Assembly: GCF_000745185.1 (NCBI RefSeq)
Contig: NZ_JQNJ01000001.1
Span: 2,689,501-2,753,500, forward strand
DNA length: 64,000 nucleotides
Source of the DNA: Muricauda sp. MAR_2010_75
Lineage (GTDB): Bacteria > Bacteroidota > Bacteroidia > Flavobacteriales > Flavobacteriaceae
Reading direction: 5' to 3'
Position 1 is the stretch's first letter. Every line of letters begins with the position of its first letter. Both the position numbers and the translations under genes were made by a program. This document shows, piece after piece, positions 34,026-42,479 of the stretch. The notes under the pieces are model-generated. The model was not told the origin of the DNA. It did no database searches and saw only the letters and a program-made list of their open reading frames with translations.

Positions 34026-35273
34026 ATGCAAGCCGAGATCATCACCATTGGGGATGAAATTCTCATTGGGCAGATAGTGGATTCCAACTCCGCTTTTATT
34101 GCTAAGGAACTCAATAAAATTGGCGTTTCTGTGTACCAAATCACTTCGGTGCAAGATGACAGAAGCCATATTTTGCAGTCACTGGAGGAAGCGGGTAGGC
34201 GCTCTTCCGTAGTGATTATCACTGGTGGATTGGGACCAACCAAGGACGATGTTACCAAACATACGCTCTGCGAATTCTTTGATGATGAATTGGTGCAGGA
34301 TGAAAAAGTGCTCAATCACATTGAAGAAATCTTTAATAAGTATATTAGCACTCCCATTTCAGATTTAAACCGGCAACAAGCTTTGGTACCTACCAAGGCT
34401 ACGGTGCTTCATAATGCTTTTGGTACCGCACCAGGGCTTTGGATGAAAAAAGGCAATACCGCTTTTGTTTCGCTTCCTGGGGTGCCGTATGAGATGAAAA
34501 ACCTCATGACCCGTTCCGTTTTGCCCAAGATTGTGGAAGAATATGAGCGCCCCTATATCCTTCACAAAACCATCATGACCTACGGACTTGGTGAAAGTTC
34601 CATTGCCAATAAGATTGAGGATTGGGAGAACAACCTTCCGGATTTCATAAAGTTTGCCTATTTACCCAATTTGGGGCGGGTACGGCTTCGACTTTCTGCC
34701 AAAGGAACGGATAGGGATTTTTTGATGGCCGCCATAACAGACGAAGTGAAAAAACTCTATCCGATCATTGGCGACATTATTGTTGGGGAAGAGGAGGATC
34801 AATCCATAGAATACCAAATTGGCCAATTGCTCACACAAAAACAACTGACCTTGGCCACGGCAGAGAGCTTTACCGGAGGTAAAATAGCGGAGCATATTAC
34901 TTCGGTAGCTGGTGCTTCAAAGTATTTTAAAGGAAGTGTGGTCAGTTATGCCACGGAAATGAAAGTGAAACTGTTGAGTGTGCCCAAAGAATTGATTCAA
35001 AAGCACTCGGTGGTCAGTGAAGAAGTGGCCATTTCCATGGCGAAGAATGTAAAAAGCATCATGGATACTGACTTTGCTATAGCCACTACAGGTAATGCGG
35101 GTCCAACAAAAGGGGATTCAGATGCTGATGTGGGAACGGTCTATATTGCCATTAGCACCCCAGAGCGTACTTTTGCACAACAATTTGCCATGGGAAACCT
35201 ACGGGAACGAGTGGTGGAGAAGTCTGTGAACAAGGCGTTTGAGCTGCTTTGGAAAGAAATTTTAAAATTCTGA
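34026..35273 (+). CDS. cinA: CinA-family protein (competence/damage-inducible)
   Basis: 415 residues, the standard two-domain length. The N-terminal molybdopterin-binding-like domain (about 1-170) carries [20 protein letters not shown] and [18 protein letters not shown], which in CinA is the pyrophosphatase acting on ADP-ribose-type substrates. The C-terminal domain (about 255-410) carries [37 protein letters not shown] and is the nicotinamide-nucleotide amidase (PncC-like) part. It probably recycles NMN. It starts directly at the base after the Hpt stop, the last gene of the run that begins after the E2 gene. Confidence 0.95.
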   Translation: MQAEIITIGDEILIGQIVDSNSAFIAKELNKIGVSVYQITSVQDDRSHILQSLEEAGRRSSVVIITGGLGPTKDDVTKHTLCEFFDDELVQDEKVLNHIEEIFNKYISTPISDLNRQQALVPTKATVLHNAFGTAPGLWMKKGNTAFVSLPGVPYEMKNLMTRSVLPKIVEEYERPYILHKTIMTYGLGESSIANKIEDWENNLPDFIKFAYLPNLGRVRLRLSAKGTDRDFLMAAITDEVKKLYPIIGDIIVGEEEDQSIEYQIGQLLTQKQLTLATAESFTGGKIAEHITSVAGASKYFKGSVVSYATEMKVKLLSVPKELIQKHSVVSEEVAISMAKNVKSIMDTDFAIATTGNAGPTKGDSDADVGTVYIAISTPERTFAQQFAMGNLRERVVEKSVNKAFELLWKEILKF

Positions 35274-35282
35274 AAAAGAATT

Positions 35283-35313
35283 TTGTACGTCCCACCAAAA
35301 TGGTATAAATTTG
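35283..35313 (+). promoter_or_regulatory. Promoter for rpmB-rpmG-DUF4295
   Basis: TTG at 35283-35285 and TAAATTTG at 35306-35313, spaced 20 nt, 34 nt before the rpmB ATG. Confidence 0.55.
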
Positions 35314-35347
35314 CACCCTCAATAAAATCACTCAAATAGTTAGGGAG

Positions 35348-35575
35348 ATGTCTAAAGTTTGTGAAGTTACAGGAAAAAAGGTGATGTTTGGAAACAACGT
35401 TTCCTTTTCCATCAATAAAACCAAGAGAAGGTTCGATGCGAACATTTCCAAAAAGAGATTTTACGTTCCTGAAGAGGATCGTTGGGTGACCTTGAACGTT
35501 TCAACCCGTGGATTGAAGATCATCAATAAAAAAGGAATCTCTGCTGTATTGAAGGAAATCAATTCCAAAAAGTAA
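35348..35575 (+). CDS. rpmB: Ribosomal protein bL28
   Basis: 75 residues. MSKVCEVTGKKVMFGNNVSF and RRFDANISKKRFYVPEEDRW are diagnostic of bL28, a large-subunit protein near the E-site region. Basic and without a signal. First of three small genes in a compact transcript. Confidence 0.97.
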   Translation: MSKVCEVTGKKVMFGNNVSFSINKTKRRFDANISKKRFYVPEEDRWVTLNVSTRGLKIINKKGISAVLKEINSKK

Positions 35576-35602
35576 GTAGTCTAAGCGTTTAAGTACAATA
35601 CA

Positions 35603-35785
35603 ATGGCAAAGAAAGGAAATAGGATTCAGGTAATTTTGGAGTGCACAGAGCACAAGGAATCTGGTCAACCAGGTACTTCCAGATACGTTACCACCAAGAA
35701 TAAAAAGAACACGCCAGATAGGATGGAAATCAAAAAATACAATCCTATCCTTAAGCGTATGACCGTTCATAAAGAAATTAAGTAA
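35603..35785 (+). CDS. rpmG: Ribosomal protein bL33
   Basis: 60 residues. [20 protein letters not shown] and [20 protein letters not shown] identify bL33. It has only one cysteine, so it is the zinc-free ('C-minus') form. It lies 27 nt after rpmB. Confidence 0.97.
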   Translation: MAKKGNRIQVILECTEHKESGQPGTSRYVTTKNKKNTPDRMEIKKYNPILKRMTVHKEIK

Positions 35786-35818
35786 TAGGTTTTTCAGAAA
35801 CCCGAAAAAATGTAAGCC

Positions 35819-35971
35819 ATGGCAAAGAAAACAGTAGCAACACTTCAATCATCTTCCAAAAGATTGACCAAGGCCATTAAAATGGTAAAATCTCCAAAAA
35901 CTGGAGCGTACACTTTTGTGGAATCCGTTATGGCACCAGAAATGGTCAACGACTGGTTGAACAAACAATAA
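35819..35971 (+). CDS. DUF4295 family small basic protein
   Basis: 50 residues from ATG at 35819 to TAA at 35969-35971. The sequence opens MAKKTVATLQSSSKRLTKAI and ends MVNDWLNKQ. This small basic protein follows rpmB-rpmG across Bacteroidota and is annotated DUF4295. The position suggests a ribosome-associated role, which is inference. A terminator follows 23 nt later. Confidence 0.93.
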   Translation: MAKKTVATLQSSSKRLTKAIKMVKSPKTGAYTFVESVMAPEMVNDWLNKQ

Positions 35972-35994
35972 GGATTGATTTACACAAAATATTG

Positions 35995-36020
35995 AAAGCC
36001 ACTTTTTAAGTGGCTTTTTT
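35995..36020 (+). terminator. Rho-independent terminator after the ribosomal genes
   Basis: AAAGCCACTT (35995-36004), TTT loop, AAGTGGCTTT (36008-36017), then TTT. It ends the rpmB-rpmG-DUF4295 transcript before ftsY. Confidence 0.85.
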
Positions 36021-36100
36021 AGTTTTCATCCACAGGTTTAGTTTTTGGGAGCTGCCTGTGCGCCAGCGATTTTATGTTAAAAAAACTCCCCGTACTTTCC

Positions 36101-36108
36101 TATCTTTG
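36101..36108 (+). promoter_or_regulatory. -7 promoter element TATCTTTG for ftsY
   Basis: Perfect TAnnTTTG 21 nt upstream of the ftsY ATG at 36130. Confidence 0.45.
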
Positions 36109-36129
36109 ACCATTGGTTAAGAAAATAAA

Positions 36130-37089
36130 ATGAGTTTATTCAAAAATATATTTTCAAAAGACAAAAAAGAGACTTTGGACAAAGGCTTGGAAAAATCCAA
36201 AACCAGCTTTTTTGGCAAATTGGGAAAGGCCGTGGCCGGAAAGTCCAAGGTGGACGATGAGGTATTGGACAACCTTGAAGAGGTTTTGGTCACTTCCGAT
36301 GTGGGCGTAAATACCACCCTAAAGATTATCGATAGAATTGAGGAGCGGGTATCCCGCGATAAGTACATGGGAACCGATGAACTCAATGCTATTTTGCGTG
36401 AGGAGATTGCCGGACTACTTTCGGAGACCCACGTGGGCGAAGAAACCGAATTTACCGTCCCAAAGGATAAAAAGCCCTACGTGATCATGGTGGTTGGTGT
36501 TAATGGCGTTGGAAAAACCACTACCATTGGAAAATTGGCGAGCCAGTTTAAGAAAAAAGGATTAAAAGTGGTGCTGGGAGCAGCGGACACCTTTCGGGCG
36601 GCTGCCATTGACCAATTACAGGTATGGGCAGATAGGGTAGATGTTCCTATTATTAAGCAGAAAATGGGAAGTGACCCTGCTTCTGTGGCGTTTGATACCC
36701 TAAATTCGGCCGTGGCGGAAAAAGCCGATGTGGTTTTGGTGGATACCGCTGGACGATTGCACAACAAAGTCAACCTGATGAACGAACTTTCCAAAGTAAA
36801 ACGGGTCATGCAAAAAGTAGTGCCCGATGCACCTCATGATGTACTCTTGGTGTTGGACGGCTCCACAGGACAAAACGCCTTTGAACAAGCCAAACAGTTT
36901 ACCAAAGCAACCGAAGTGACCAGTTTGGCCGTGACCAAGTTGGACGGAACTGCCAAAGGTGGTGTGGTCATTGGCATCTCGGACCAATTTCAGATTCCCG
37001 TAAAATATATTGGCGTGGGTGAGGGCATTGATGACCTTCAGGTCTTTAATAAATACGAGTTTGTGGATTCTTTTTTTAATCTTAATTGA
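36130..37089 (+). CDS. ftsY: Signal recognition particle receptor FtsY
   Basis: 319 residues. The SRP GTPase NG domain is intact: GVNGVGKTTTIGKLA (P-loop), AADTFRAAAIDQL, VVLVDTAGRLH, AVTKLDGTAKGG and the closing YIGVGEGIDDLQVF. The acidic A domain is short, as usual in Bacteroidota. It receives ribosome-SRP complexes at the membrane. In related genomes, as I recall, rimO follows directly; here about 1.85 kb of AT-rich DNA intervenes. Confidence 0.97.
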   Translation: MSLFKNIFSKDKKETLDKGLEKSKTSFFGKLGKAVAGKSKVDDEVLDNLEEVLVTSDVGVNTTLKIIDRIEERVSRDKYMGTDELNAILREEIAGLLSETHVGEETEFTVPKDKKPYVIMVVGVNGVGKTTTIGKLASQFKKKGLKVVLGAADTFRAAAIDQLQVWADRVDVPIIKQKMGSDPASVAFDTLNSAVAEKADVVLVDTAGRLHNKVNLMNELSKVKRVMQKVVPDAPHDVLLVLDGSTGQNAFEQAKQFTKATEVTSLAVTKLDGTAKGGVVIGISDQFQIPVKYIGVGEGIDDLQVFNKYEFVDSFFNLN

Positions 37090-37140
37090 ACCAACGGCTT
37101 GGGCCAAGAGTAGTTGCGTGGTTTAGTGGTTAATTTAGCA

Positions 37141-37171
37141 ATAACGGCACCATTACTTTGGCCATTGTTAT
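37141..37171. other. Palindromic site 1 at the left edge of the ftsY-rimO insert
   Basis: ATAACGGC (37141-37148) faces GCCATTGTTAT (37161-37171), an imperfect inverted repeat with ATAAC/GTTAT ends. It lies between ftsY and the DUF6624 gene. Similar ends occur at site 2. Confidence 0.35.
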
Positions 37172-37186
37172 GGGCAGTTCTTATTT

Positions 37187-38035
37187 TTAATACTCAACAT
37201 AATTCTCATTTGCATATACTTTTAGATTTTCCAAACCTATAGACTTTCTTCTTTCATCAACTTCAGATTCTTTCTCTATGGGATAGAATTTTTTAATGCC
37301 GTTTTCTTCAATAATTGCCTGACCAAATTTTTGTTTTTGATTAGTGTTCCTACAGATACGATCATTCAATTCAGCAAATAAAACAGGTTCTGGTTCAGCA
37401 GTATCAAGCGTATTCTCTAATAACTTTAAACATTTTTTCTGAAAGTTTAAGTCATAAGAGTGTTGAGCTATGGCCCAGGCCATCCAAGTACCATCTTTTC
37501 CTATCATACTACGGTTTGGCCATCCATATTGTTTAATTATTTTATTTAAACGAACTGTATTTTGGTCAACTATTATTTTTTGTTTATCCCATTGTCCAAC
37601 CAAATCTTGGTCTTTTTTCCACATCCGTTTCAGCTCGTTTCTTAATCCAGGATGTGATAAAGTTTCTGAATATTTTTGTTCAGATTTTTTCATTTTAGTT
37701 TTTAACGCATTCCATCTTTCATCCTTATGAAGTACTTTCAGTCGATTATTTCTTTCCCATCGTGCTAAATCGTACATTCCAGCATCAATACATTTTTCCA
37801 GCAATTTAAATGAAGAGTCAAGTTCACTGGCATTTGCGTACATTATGGCCGCATAATAGTAATGTTCAAAGTTATCAGTTCCTTTTAGCTGGGCTCCTTT
37901 AGCAATTAATTCTCCAGCATTTTTAAAATTTCCCTTAGCTCTTTCCTTTTTTCCTTGGTAAATAAGTTCGTCCCATGTCTGTCCAAATGCGTTAAATCCA
38001 AACAGGATGATACTTAAGAATAATAGGTTTTTCAT
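37187..38035 (-). CDS. DUF6624-like secreted protein with TPR-like N-terminus
   Basis: 282 residues with a signal peptide (MKNLLFLSIILFGFNAFGQ). Residues about 20-115 look like tetratricopeptide helices (ELIYQGKKERAKGNFKNAGE; YYAAIMYANASELDSSFKLL). Residues about 125-235 fit the DUF6624 pattern: LRNELKRMWKKDQDLVGQWD, IIKQYGWPNRSMIGKDG and WMAWAIAQHSYDLNFQKKCL. These occur singly in scattered accessory positions in Bacteroidota; the function is unknown. The gene is AT-richer than ftsY and rimO, sits on the opposite strand to both, and has palindromic sequence on each side, all suggesting acquisition. Confidence 0.8.
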   Translation of the reverse strand: MKNLLFLSIILFGFNAFGQTWDELIYQGKKERAKGNFKNAGELIAKGAQLKGTDNFEHYYYAAIMYANASELDSSFKLLEKCIDAGMYDLARWERNNRLKVLHKDERWNALKTKMKKSEQKYSETLSHPGLRNELKRMWKKDQDLVGQWDKQKIIVDQNTVRLNKIIKQYGWPNRSMIGKDGTWMAWAIAQHSYDLNFQKKCLKLLENTLDTAEPEPVLFAELNDRICRNTNQKQKFGQAIIEENGIKKFYPIEKESEVDERRKSIGLENLKVYANENYVEY

Positions 38036-38104
38036 CTAAGTTTCTTTTACTATATGAAGAATAAAGCCTTAGATTGTTACTTTGTCTAAATGGCACGGTC
38101 TAGT

Positions 38105-38250
38105 ATAACCATCAGTTACGGGTTTTAAGTTGCTATTTTTCGGTTTAGAACTGGCCAGTAAATCGAAGATTCGGTGAAGCCGATTCTGAGCGGATTCGGA
38201 CAGCTTGTCCGCCTTTGGCGGATAGTCGAATTTGCAGTAACTGCGGTTAT
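38105..38250. other. Palindromic site 2: 146-bp imperfect palindrome, attC-like
   Basis: The outer arms ATAACCATCAGTTAC (38105-38119) and GTAACTGCGGTTAT (38237-38250) are inverted repeats with one indel and one mismatch. Nested inside are TCGG/CCGA (38171-38183) and TCCGCC-TTT-GGCGGA (38208-38222). The whole can fold as one long hairpin between the DUF6624 gene and the toxin gene. It does not match the classical attC core (RYYYAAC/GTTRRRY) exactly. Confidence 0.4.
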
Positions 38251-38273
38251 GAATTATTGGCTACAGTTATTTT

Positions 38274-38564
38274 TTATAATTTTTCATTCAAGTCTTGTCT
38301 TCCAACAATAGCCATAATGTCAACACTATTTTCATTTATTTTAAAATAAATACTGTCAGTTCCGCAAACGCAACGTCTATACCCTTTTTTTATATGATCA
38401 ACTGACTCAAATGAAAAGGGTCTTTCCGTAATTAGATTAAAATATTCAAAAAATGAGTTGAAATAGTTATCTGCTTGAGTCATACCAAATTTTTTGACTC
38501 CGTAGTGGTGAATCCGAATCAGGTCATTTTTGGCCTCGTTGCTTAATCGATAGTTAGCCATCAA
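38274..38564 (-). CDS. RelE/ParE-type toxin
   Basis: 96 residues. The sequence fits ParE: YRLSNEAKNDLIRIHHYGVK, then ADNYFNSFFEYFNLI, IKKGYRRCVCGTDSIYFKI and DIMAIVGRQDLNEKL near the C-terminus. It probably poisons gyrase (ParE) or cleaves mRNA at ribosomes (RelE); the sequence alone favours ParE. Its start overlaps the 3' end of the antitoxin gene by 11 nt, typical of coupled toxin-antitoxin pairs. Confidence 0.88.
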   Translation of the reverse strand: MMANYRLSNEAKNDLIRIHHYGVKKFGMTQADNYFNSFFEYFNLITERPFSFESVDHIKKGYRRCVCGTDSIYFKINENSVDIMAIVGRQDLNEKL

Positions 38565-38793
38565 GTGAAGACTTCGATTGCGCTAGAATATCCTCTATGC
38601 TATCATTCGTAAACCCGCTATTTTCAGCTTTTTCTATTTTAGCACGAATCCAGTCAATTTGGATTTGTTGTTTTCGAGCTTGTCTAATCAAGTCGTTGAC
38701 CAACTCACTTTTGCTCGAATACTCATTATTGTCCACTTGGCTTTTTAGCCATTCGTCATTTGGCTTTGTAAACGATATACTTTGTCTTGCCAT
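38554..38793 (-). CDS. Ribbon-helix-helix antitoxin (ParD-like)
   Basis: 79 residues from the ATG at 38793; an in-frame extension to 38841 is unlikely because it begins with a non-protein-like stretch. MARQSISFTKPNDEWLKSQV is a ParD-type ribbon-helix-helix start, followed by SSKSELVNDLIRQARKQQ. The C-terminal helix (SIEDILAQSKSSLDG) would cover the toxin. It is transcribed before the toxin and probably represses the pair. Confidence 0.87.
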   Translation of the reverse strand: MARQSISFTKPNDEWLKSQVDNNEYSSKSELVNDLIRQARKQQIQIDWIRAKIEKAENSGFTNDSIEDILAQSKSSLDG

Positions 38794-38837
38794 AACTGTG
38801 TTATTTGATGTAAAAATACACCAAATATGAATCACAC

Positions 38838-38875
38838 ACAAACCTTAGCTATTGGCCTGCGTATTGAGGTGTTGT
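38838..38875. other. Palindromic site 3 at the right edge of the insert
   Basis: ACAAACCT (38838-38845) faces AGGTGTTGT (38867-38875), an imperfect inverted repeat with ACAA/TTGT ends, between the antitoxin gene and the rimO promoter. It is weaker than sites 1 and 2. Confidence 0.25.
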
Positions 38876-38940
38876 TTTATTTTTAGGACTGCAAGAGATA
38901 AATATATTCCCATAACTCCGCCGAATGCCCTGTCTTATTG

Positions 38941-38948
38941 TATTTTTG
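38941..38948 (+). promoter_or_regulatory. -7 promoter element TATTTTTG for rimO
   Basis: Perfect TAnnTTTG 19 nt before the ATG at 38968. The alternative TTG start at 38938 would lie upstream of this promoter, so it is rejected. Confidence 0.5.
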
Positions 38949-38967
38949 CAGACCATTTAGAACAACT

Positions 38968-40275
38968 ATGCGGACAAAATCCCTGAAGAAGAATAAAATC
39001 AATGTGGTGACCTTGGGTTGTAGCAAAAATGTCTACGATTCAGAAGTGTTGATGGGCCAATTGCGTGCCAGCAACAAAGAAGTGGTCCATGAAGAGGAAG
39101 GCAATGTGGTGGTAATCAATACCTGTGGTTTTATTGCCAATGCCAAAGAGGAGAGCGTCAATACCATTTTGGAGTACGTTCAAAAGAAGGAAGCCGGGGA
39201 AGTGGACAAGGTTTTTGTGACTGGATGCCTTAGTGAACGCTACAAACCAGATTTGCAACAAGAAATTCCCAATGTGGACGAATATTTCGGTACCAGCGAC
39301 TTGCCAAATTTGTTGAAAGCTTTGGGCGCCGATTACAAACACGAATTGTTGGGCGAACGTTTAACGACCACGCCCAAAAACTACGCTTACCTAAAAATTG
39401 CCGAAGGTTGTGACCGTCCTTGCTCGTTTTGTGCCATCCCCCTGATGCGGGGCAAGCACAAGAGCAAGCCCATTGAAGAATTGGTGGCAGAATCTGAGAA
39501 ATTGGCCGCAAAAGGCGTCAAAGAACTGATTTTGATTGCCCAGGACCTTACGTATTATGGACTAGACCTTTATAAAAAACGAAACTTGGCCGAATTGCTC
39601 CAAGAATTGGCCAAAGTGGAGGGTATAGAATGGATTCGATTACATTATGCGTTTCCTACCGGATTTCCTATGGATGTTTTGGAGGTAATGCGAAACGAGC
39701 CCAAAGTCTGCAATTACATCGATATTCCTTTACAACATATAGCCGACCCAATTTTAAAGAGCATGCGCAGGGGAACCACCCATGCGAAAACCACCAAATT
39801 GTTGCAAGATTTTAGGGAAGCTGTTCCCGAAATGACCATCAGAACCACTTTGATTGTGGGGTATCCCGGAGAGACGGAGGAGGATTTCCAAACCTTGAAA
39901 AACTGGGTAAAAGAAATGCGATTTGAACGCTTGGGCTGTTTCACCTACAGTCATGAGGAAAATACCCATGCCTATTCTTTGGAAGACGATGTTCCCGAGG
40001 AAGTGAAACAAGAACGCGCCAACGAGATCATGGAAATACAATCCCAAATTTCGTGGGAACTCAATCAAGAAAAAATCGGAAAAACATTTCGTTGTATCAT
40101 TGACCGGAAGGAAGGAAACTACTTTGTGGGTCGTACCGAACACGATTCTCCCGATGTGGACAACGAAGTGCTCATTGATGCGGCCAAACACTATGTTAAA
40201 ATTGGTGATTTTACCCAGATTGAGATTACGGAGGCCTCAGATTTTGACCTGTATGGTATACCTGTTAGTGTTTAA
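38968..40275 (+). CDS. rimO: Ribosomal protein uS12 methylthiotransferase RimO
   Basis: 435 residues from the ATG at 38968. It is a radical-SAM enzyme that adds a methylthio group to an aspartate of uS12. The N-terminal UPF0004 domain holds the cysteines in VVTLGCSKNVYDSEVLM, VINTCGFIANAKEE and VFVTGCLSERYKP. The radical-SAM motif is AEGCDRPCSFCAIPLMRG (CxxxCxxC). The C-terminal TRAM domain ends DFDLYGIPV. It begins just after the accessory insert. Confidence 0.96.
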   Translation: MRTKSLKKNKINVVTLGCSKNVYDSEVLMGQLRASNKEVVHEEEGNVVVINTCGFIANAKEESVNTILEYVQKKEAGEVDKVFVTGCLSERYKPDLQQEIPNVDEYFGTSDLPNLLKALGADYKHELLGERLTTTPKNYAYLKIAEGCDRPCSFCAIPLMRGKHKSKPIEELVAESEKLAAKGVKELILIAQDLTYYGLDLYKKRNLAELLQELAKVEGIEWIRLHYAFPTGFPMDVLEVMRNEPKVCNYIDIPLQHIADPILKSMRRGTTHAKTTKLLQDFREAVPEMTIRTTLIVGYPGETEEDFQTLKNWVKEMRFERLGCFTYSHEENTHAYSLEDDVPEEVKQERANEIMEIQSQISWELNQEKIGKTFRCIIDRKEGNYFVGRTEHDSPDVDNEVLIDAAKHYVKIGDFTQIEITEASDFDLYGIPVSV

Positions 40276-40336
40276 TTGACAGTGGATTAGACGTATTCAA
40301 CTGATATTTGTCATAGTCCGTTTTAGCTTTAGCTTG

Positions 40337-40344
40337 TAGATTTG
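40337..40344 (+). promoter_or_regulatory. -7 promoter element TAGATTTG
   Basis: Perfect TAnnTTTG 30 nt before the DoxX gene at 40375. Confidence 0.4.
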
Positions 40345-40374
40345 ATGTTATTGTAAACATTAAATCACACTGCT

Positions 40375-40863
40375 ATGGTCAACGCTTTGAACAAAGAAAA
40401 AGTAAACCTGGTTGTTACATTTCTTCGAATTTTTATAGGCTGGCATTTTTTGTATGAAGGTGTCATTAAACTGTATAACCCCGAGTGGACTTCCTTTGGG
40501 TATTTGGCTACGGCCCAAGGCCCGTTAAAACCTTTTTTTGCTTTGCTGATAGGGGAATCAGTTATAGGTTGGGTAGATGCATTGAACATTATTGCACTCC
40601 TAGTGGTAGGCGCAACCTTCCTTTTGGGATTTTGGGAACGCTTCGGCGCCGTTGTGGGAATAGGGTTATTGGCACTCTACTACTTGGCCCATCCTCCATT
40701 CCCTTGGTTGGCACAACTCAATGTGGAGGGCAATTATTGGTTTGTGAACAAGAATCTTATTGAGCTTATCGGCTGTATTTTGATTTACTACTATCCAACG
40801 GGTCATTTCTTTGGATTGGGCCACTTAAAAACAAAAGAACACCTCAAAATTGAACAATCATGA
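40375..40863 (+). CDS. DoxX family membrane protein
   Basis: 162 residues with four hydrophobic segments. VVTFLRIFIGWHFLYEGVIK is the DoxX signature, followed by FFALLIGESVIGWVDALNII and LLVVGATFLLGFWERFGAVV. DoxX proteins are small inner-membrane subunits of oxidoreductase-like systems. It overlaps the next gene by 4 nt (ATGA), so it is probably expressed as a unit with the Gfo/Idh/MocA oxidoreductase. Confidence 0.9.
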   Translation: MVNALNKEKVNLVVTFLRIFIGWHFLYEGVIKLYNPEWTSFGYLATAQGPLKPFFALLIGESVIGWVDALNIIALLVVGATFLLGFWERFGAVVGIGLLALYYLAHPPFPWLAQLNVEGNYWFVNKNLIELIGCILIYYYPTGHFFGLGHLKTKEHLKIEQS

Positions 40864-42476
40864 AATGGACTAGAAGGGACTTATTGAAAGGCTTGGGGGG
40901 ACTCCCCATTTTAGGTGCGGTTTGGTGGGCCGGCGCCATCAGCGCCACTTCAAACAAAAAAGAACGTTTGGAAATCTTGGAACAATTGAACATTAGGCCT
41001 TCATTACCTCCAACGGTTCCAGAAATTGGAGGTGAACCCGTTCGTGTGGGCATCATCGGTTTTGGGATACGGGGCGAACAGCTCTGCAGGTCTTTGGGCC
41101 ATGCCACCACAGCTTGGATGGAAGAAATGCGTTTGGCAGCTGAGGAAGATGCCAGCAATCATGCCTTGGAGGATTTTTTGAAACAGGATAAACTCAATGT
41201 AAAATTGGTGGGCATCTGCGATGTATTCGATGTTAGGGCGGCGAATTTCATTGAAGCTTTTGCAACACCCGATAACCCCATCAAGAGATACAATACCTAT
41301 AAGGAAATGATTCAGAGCGGGGATGTGGATGCTGTGGTCATTGCCACACCAGACCACTGGCACGCTCCAATGTCCATTGAAGCCCTCAACCATAACGTGC
41401 ATGTGTACGTGGAAAAACCTATGACTCACACCGTGGAGGAAACGTACCGCTTACGTACCGCTGCACAAAACTCCAAGGCCGTTTTTGCTGTGGGACATCA
41501 GCATAGACAAACCTTGAGCTTCAGCACCGCACGTGACATTGTGGAAAAAGGAACCTTGGGCCATGTGTCCCTCATACAGACCAATACCAATAGAAATGAT
41601 GACAATGGGGCTTGGAATTACGATATCCATGAAAAAGCTAGTCCAGAGACCATTGACTGGGAACAGTTTTTGGGTTCGGCCCCAGCCATTCCTTTCAACA
41701 AAAACCATTTTTTCAGATGGCGAAAGTGGTGGGCCTACGGCTCTGGACTTTCAGGTGACTTGTTGACCCACGATTATGACCGACTCAATTGCGTGTTGAA
41801 TATGGGCATACCCACATCCGTAAGTGCTTCTGGAGGTATTTATACCCATAATGACGGCAGAAATGTGCCCGATGTCATCCAAGTAAATATGGAGTTCCCC
41901 AATTTCAGCACTGGAAGCAGTCAGGTAAAAGGCAAGGAAAAAGGAATGACTTTCTGCTACAGTGCCACTTTGGGCAATGGTTTCAACAGACCTACCATTC
42001 TCATGGGCCATGATGCTACCATGGAGTTGGGCAACAAACTAACGGTTTGGCCCGATGGTGCATCAACGCGTTACGCAGATATGATTGAAACTGAAAAGAT
42101 GAGCCCCAATGTTCCAATATACCAATATGACCCAGCTACCAACGCGCCAGATGCCATTTCTTCCGCTACCTCTCAATATTTTGCCGATAAAGGACTCATG
42201 TGGACCTATATTGATGGGGTCCGGGTAGATTCTACCTTTTTGCACATGCGGGAGTGGTTGAGCGTCATTAAAAATGGCGGAAAAGTGAGTTGTGGCATTA
42301 ATGAAGGGTTTGATGAAGCTATTTCTGCCCACATGGCCGGACTTTCATGGAAATTGGGCCGTAAGATTGAATGGGATGCCGAGACCGAGACATTGAAACC
42401 CATTGAAGGCATCGATTTTGACCAAGTGCTTTTGGGCAATGGCAATTGGCACCCAGATTCTAAGCTGGTGGGGTAG
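40860..42476 (+). CDS. Gfo/Idh/MocA family oxidoreductase, Tat-exported
   Basis: 538 residues. The N-terminus has a twin-arginine signal (MKWTRRDLLKGLGGLPILGA). The Rossmann NAD(P) domain starts at about residue 62 (VRVGIIGFGIRGEQLCRSLG). The family's EKP motif is in HVYVEKPMTHTVEE, preceded by VVIATPDHWHAPMSIEALN. The large C-terminal domain contains the substrate site, ending DFDQVLLGNGNWHPDSKL. Such Tat-exported forms act on sugars or sugar acids in the periplasm with tightly bound cofactor. It is translationally coupled to the DoxX gene, which may receive its electrons (inference). Confidence 0.92.
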   Translation: MKWTRRDLLKGLGGLPILGAVWWAGAISATSNKKERLEILEQLNIRPSLPPTVPEIGGEPVRVGIIGFGIRGEQLCRSLGHATTAWMEEMRLAAEEDASNHALEDFLKQDKLNVKLVGICDVFDVRAANFIEAFATPDNPIKRYNTYKEMIQSGDVDAVVIATPDHWHAPMSIEALNHNVHVYVEKPMTHTVEETYRLRTAAQNSKAVFAVGHQHRQTLSFSTARDIVEKGTLGHVSLIQTNTNRNDDNGAWNYDIHEKASPETIDWEQFLGSAPAIPFNKNHFFRWRKWWAYGSGLSGDLLTHDYDRLNCVLNMGIPTSVSASGGIYTHNDGRNVPDVIQVNMEFPNFSTGSSQVKGKEKGMTFCYSATLGNGFNRPTILMGHDATMELGNKLTVWPDGASTRYADMIETEKMSPNVPIYQYDPATNAPDAISSATSQYFADKGLMWTYIDGVRVDSTFLHMREWLSVIKNGGKVSCGINEGFDEAISAHMAGLSWKLGRKIEWDAETETLKPIEGIDFDQVLLGNGNWHPDSKLVG

Positions 42477-42479
42477 GTA

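Noticed and set aside
37090..38940. Insertion sequence or transposon between ftsY and rimO
   Set aside because: No transposase or long terminal inverted repeats are visible; only short palindromes and accessory genes.
38938..38967. TTG start for rimO ten codons upstream of the ATG
   Set aside because: It lies upstream of the predicted promoter element TATTTTTG, and the ATG at 38968 suits the family length.
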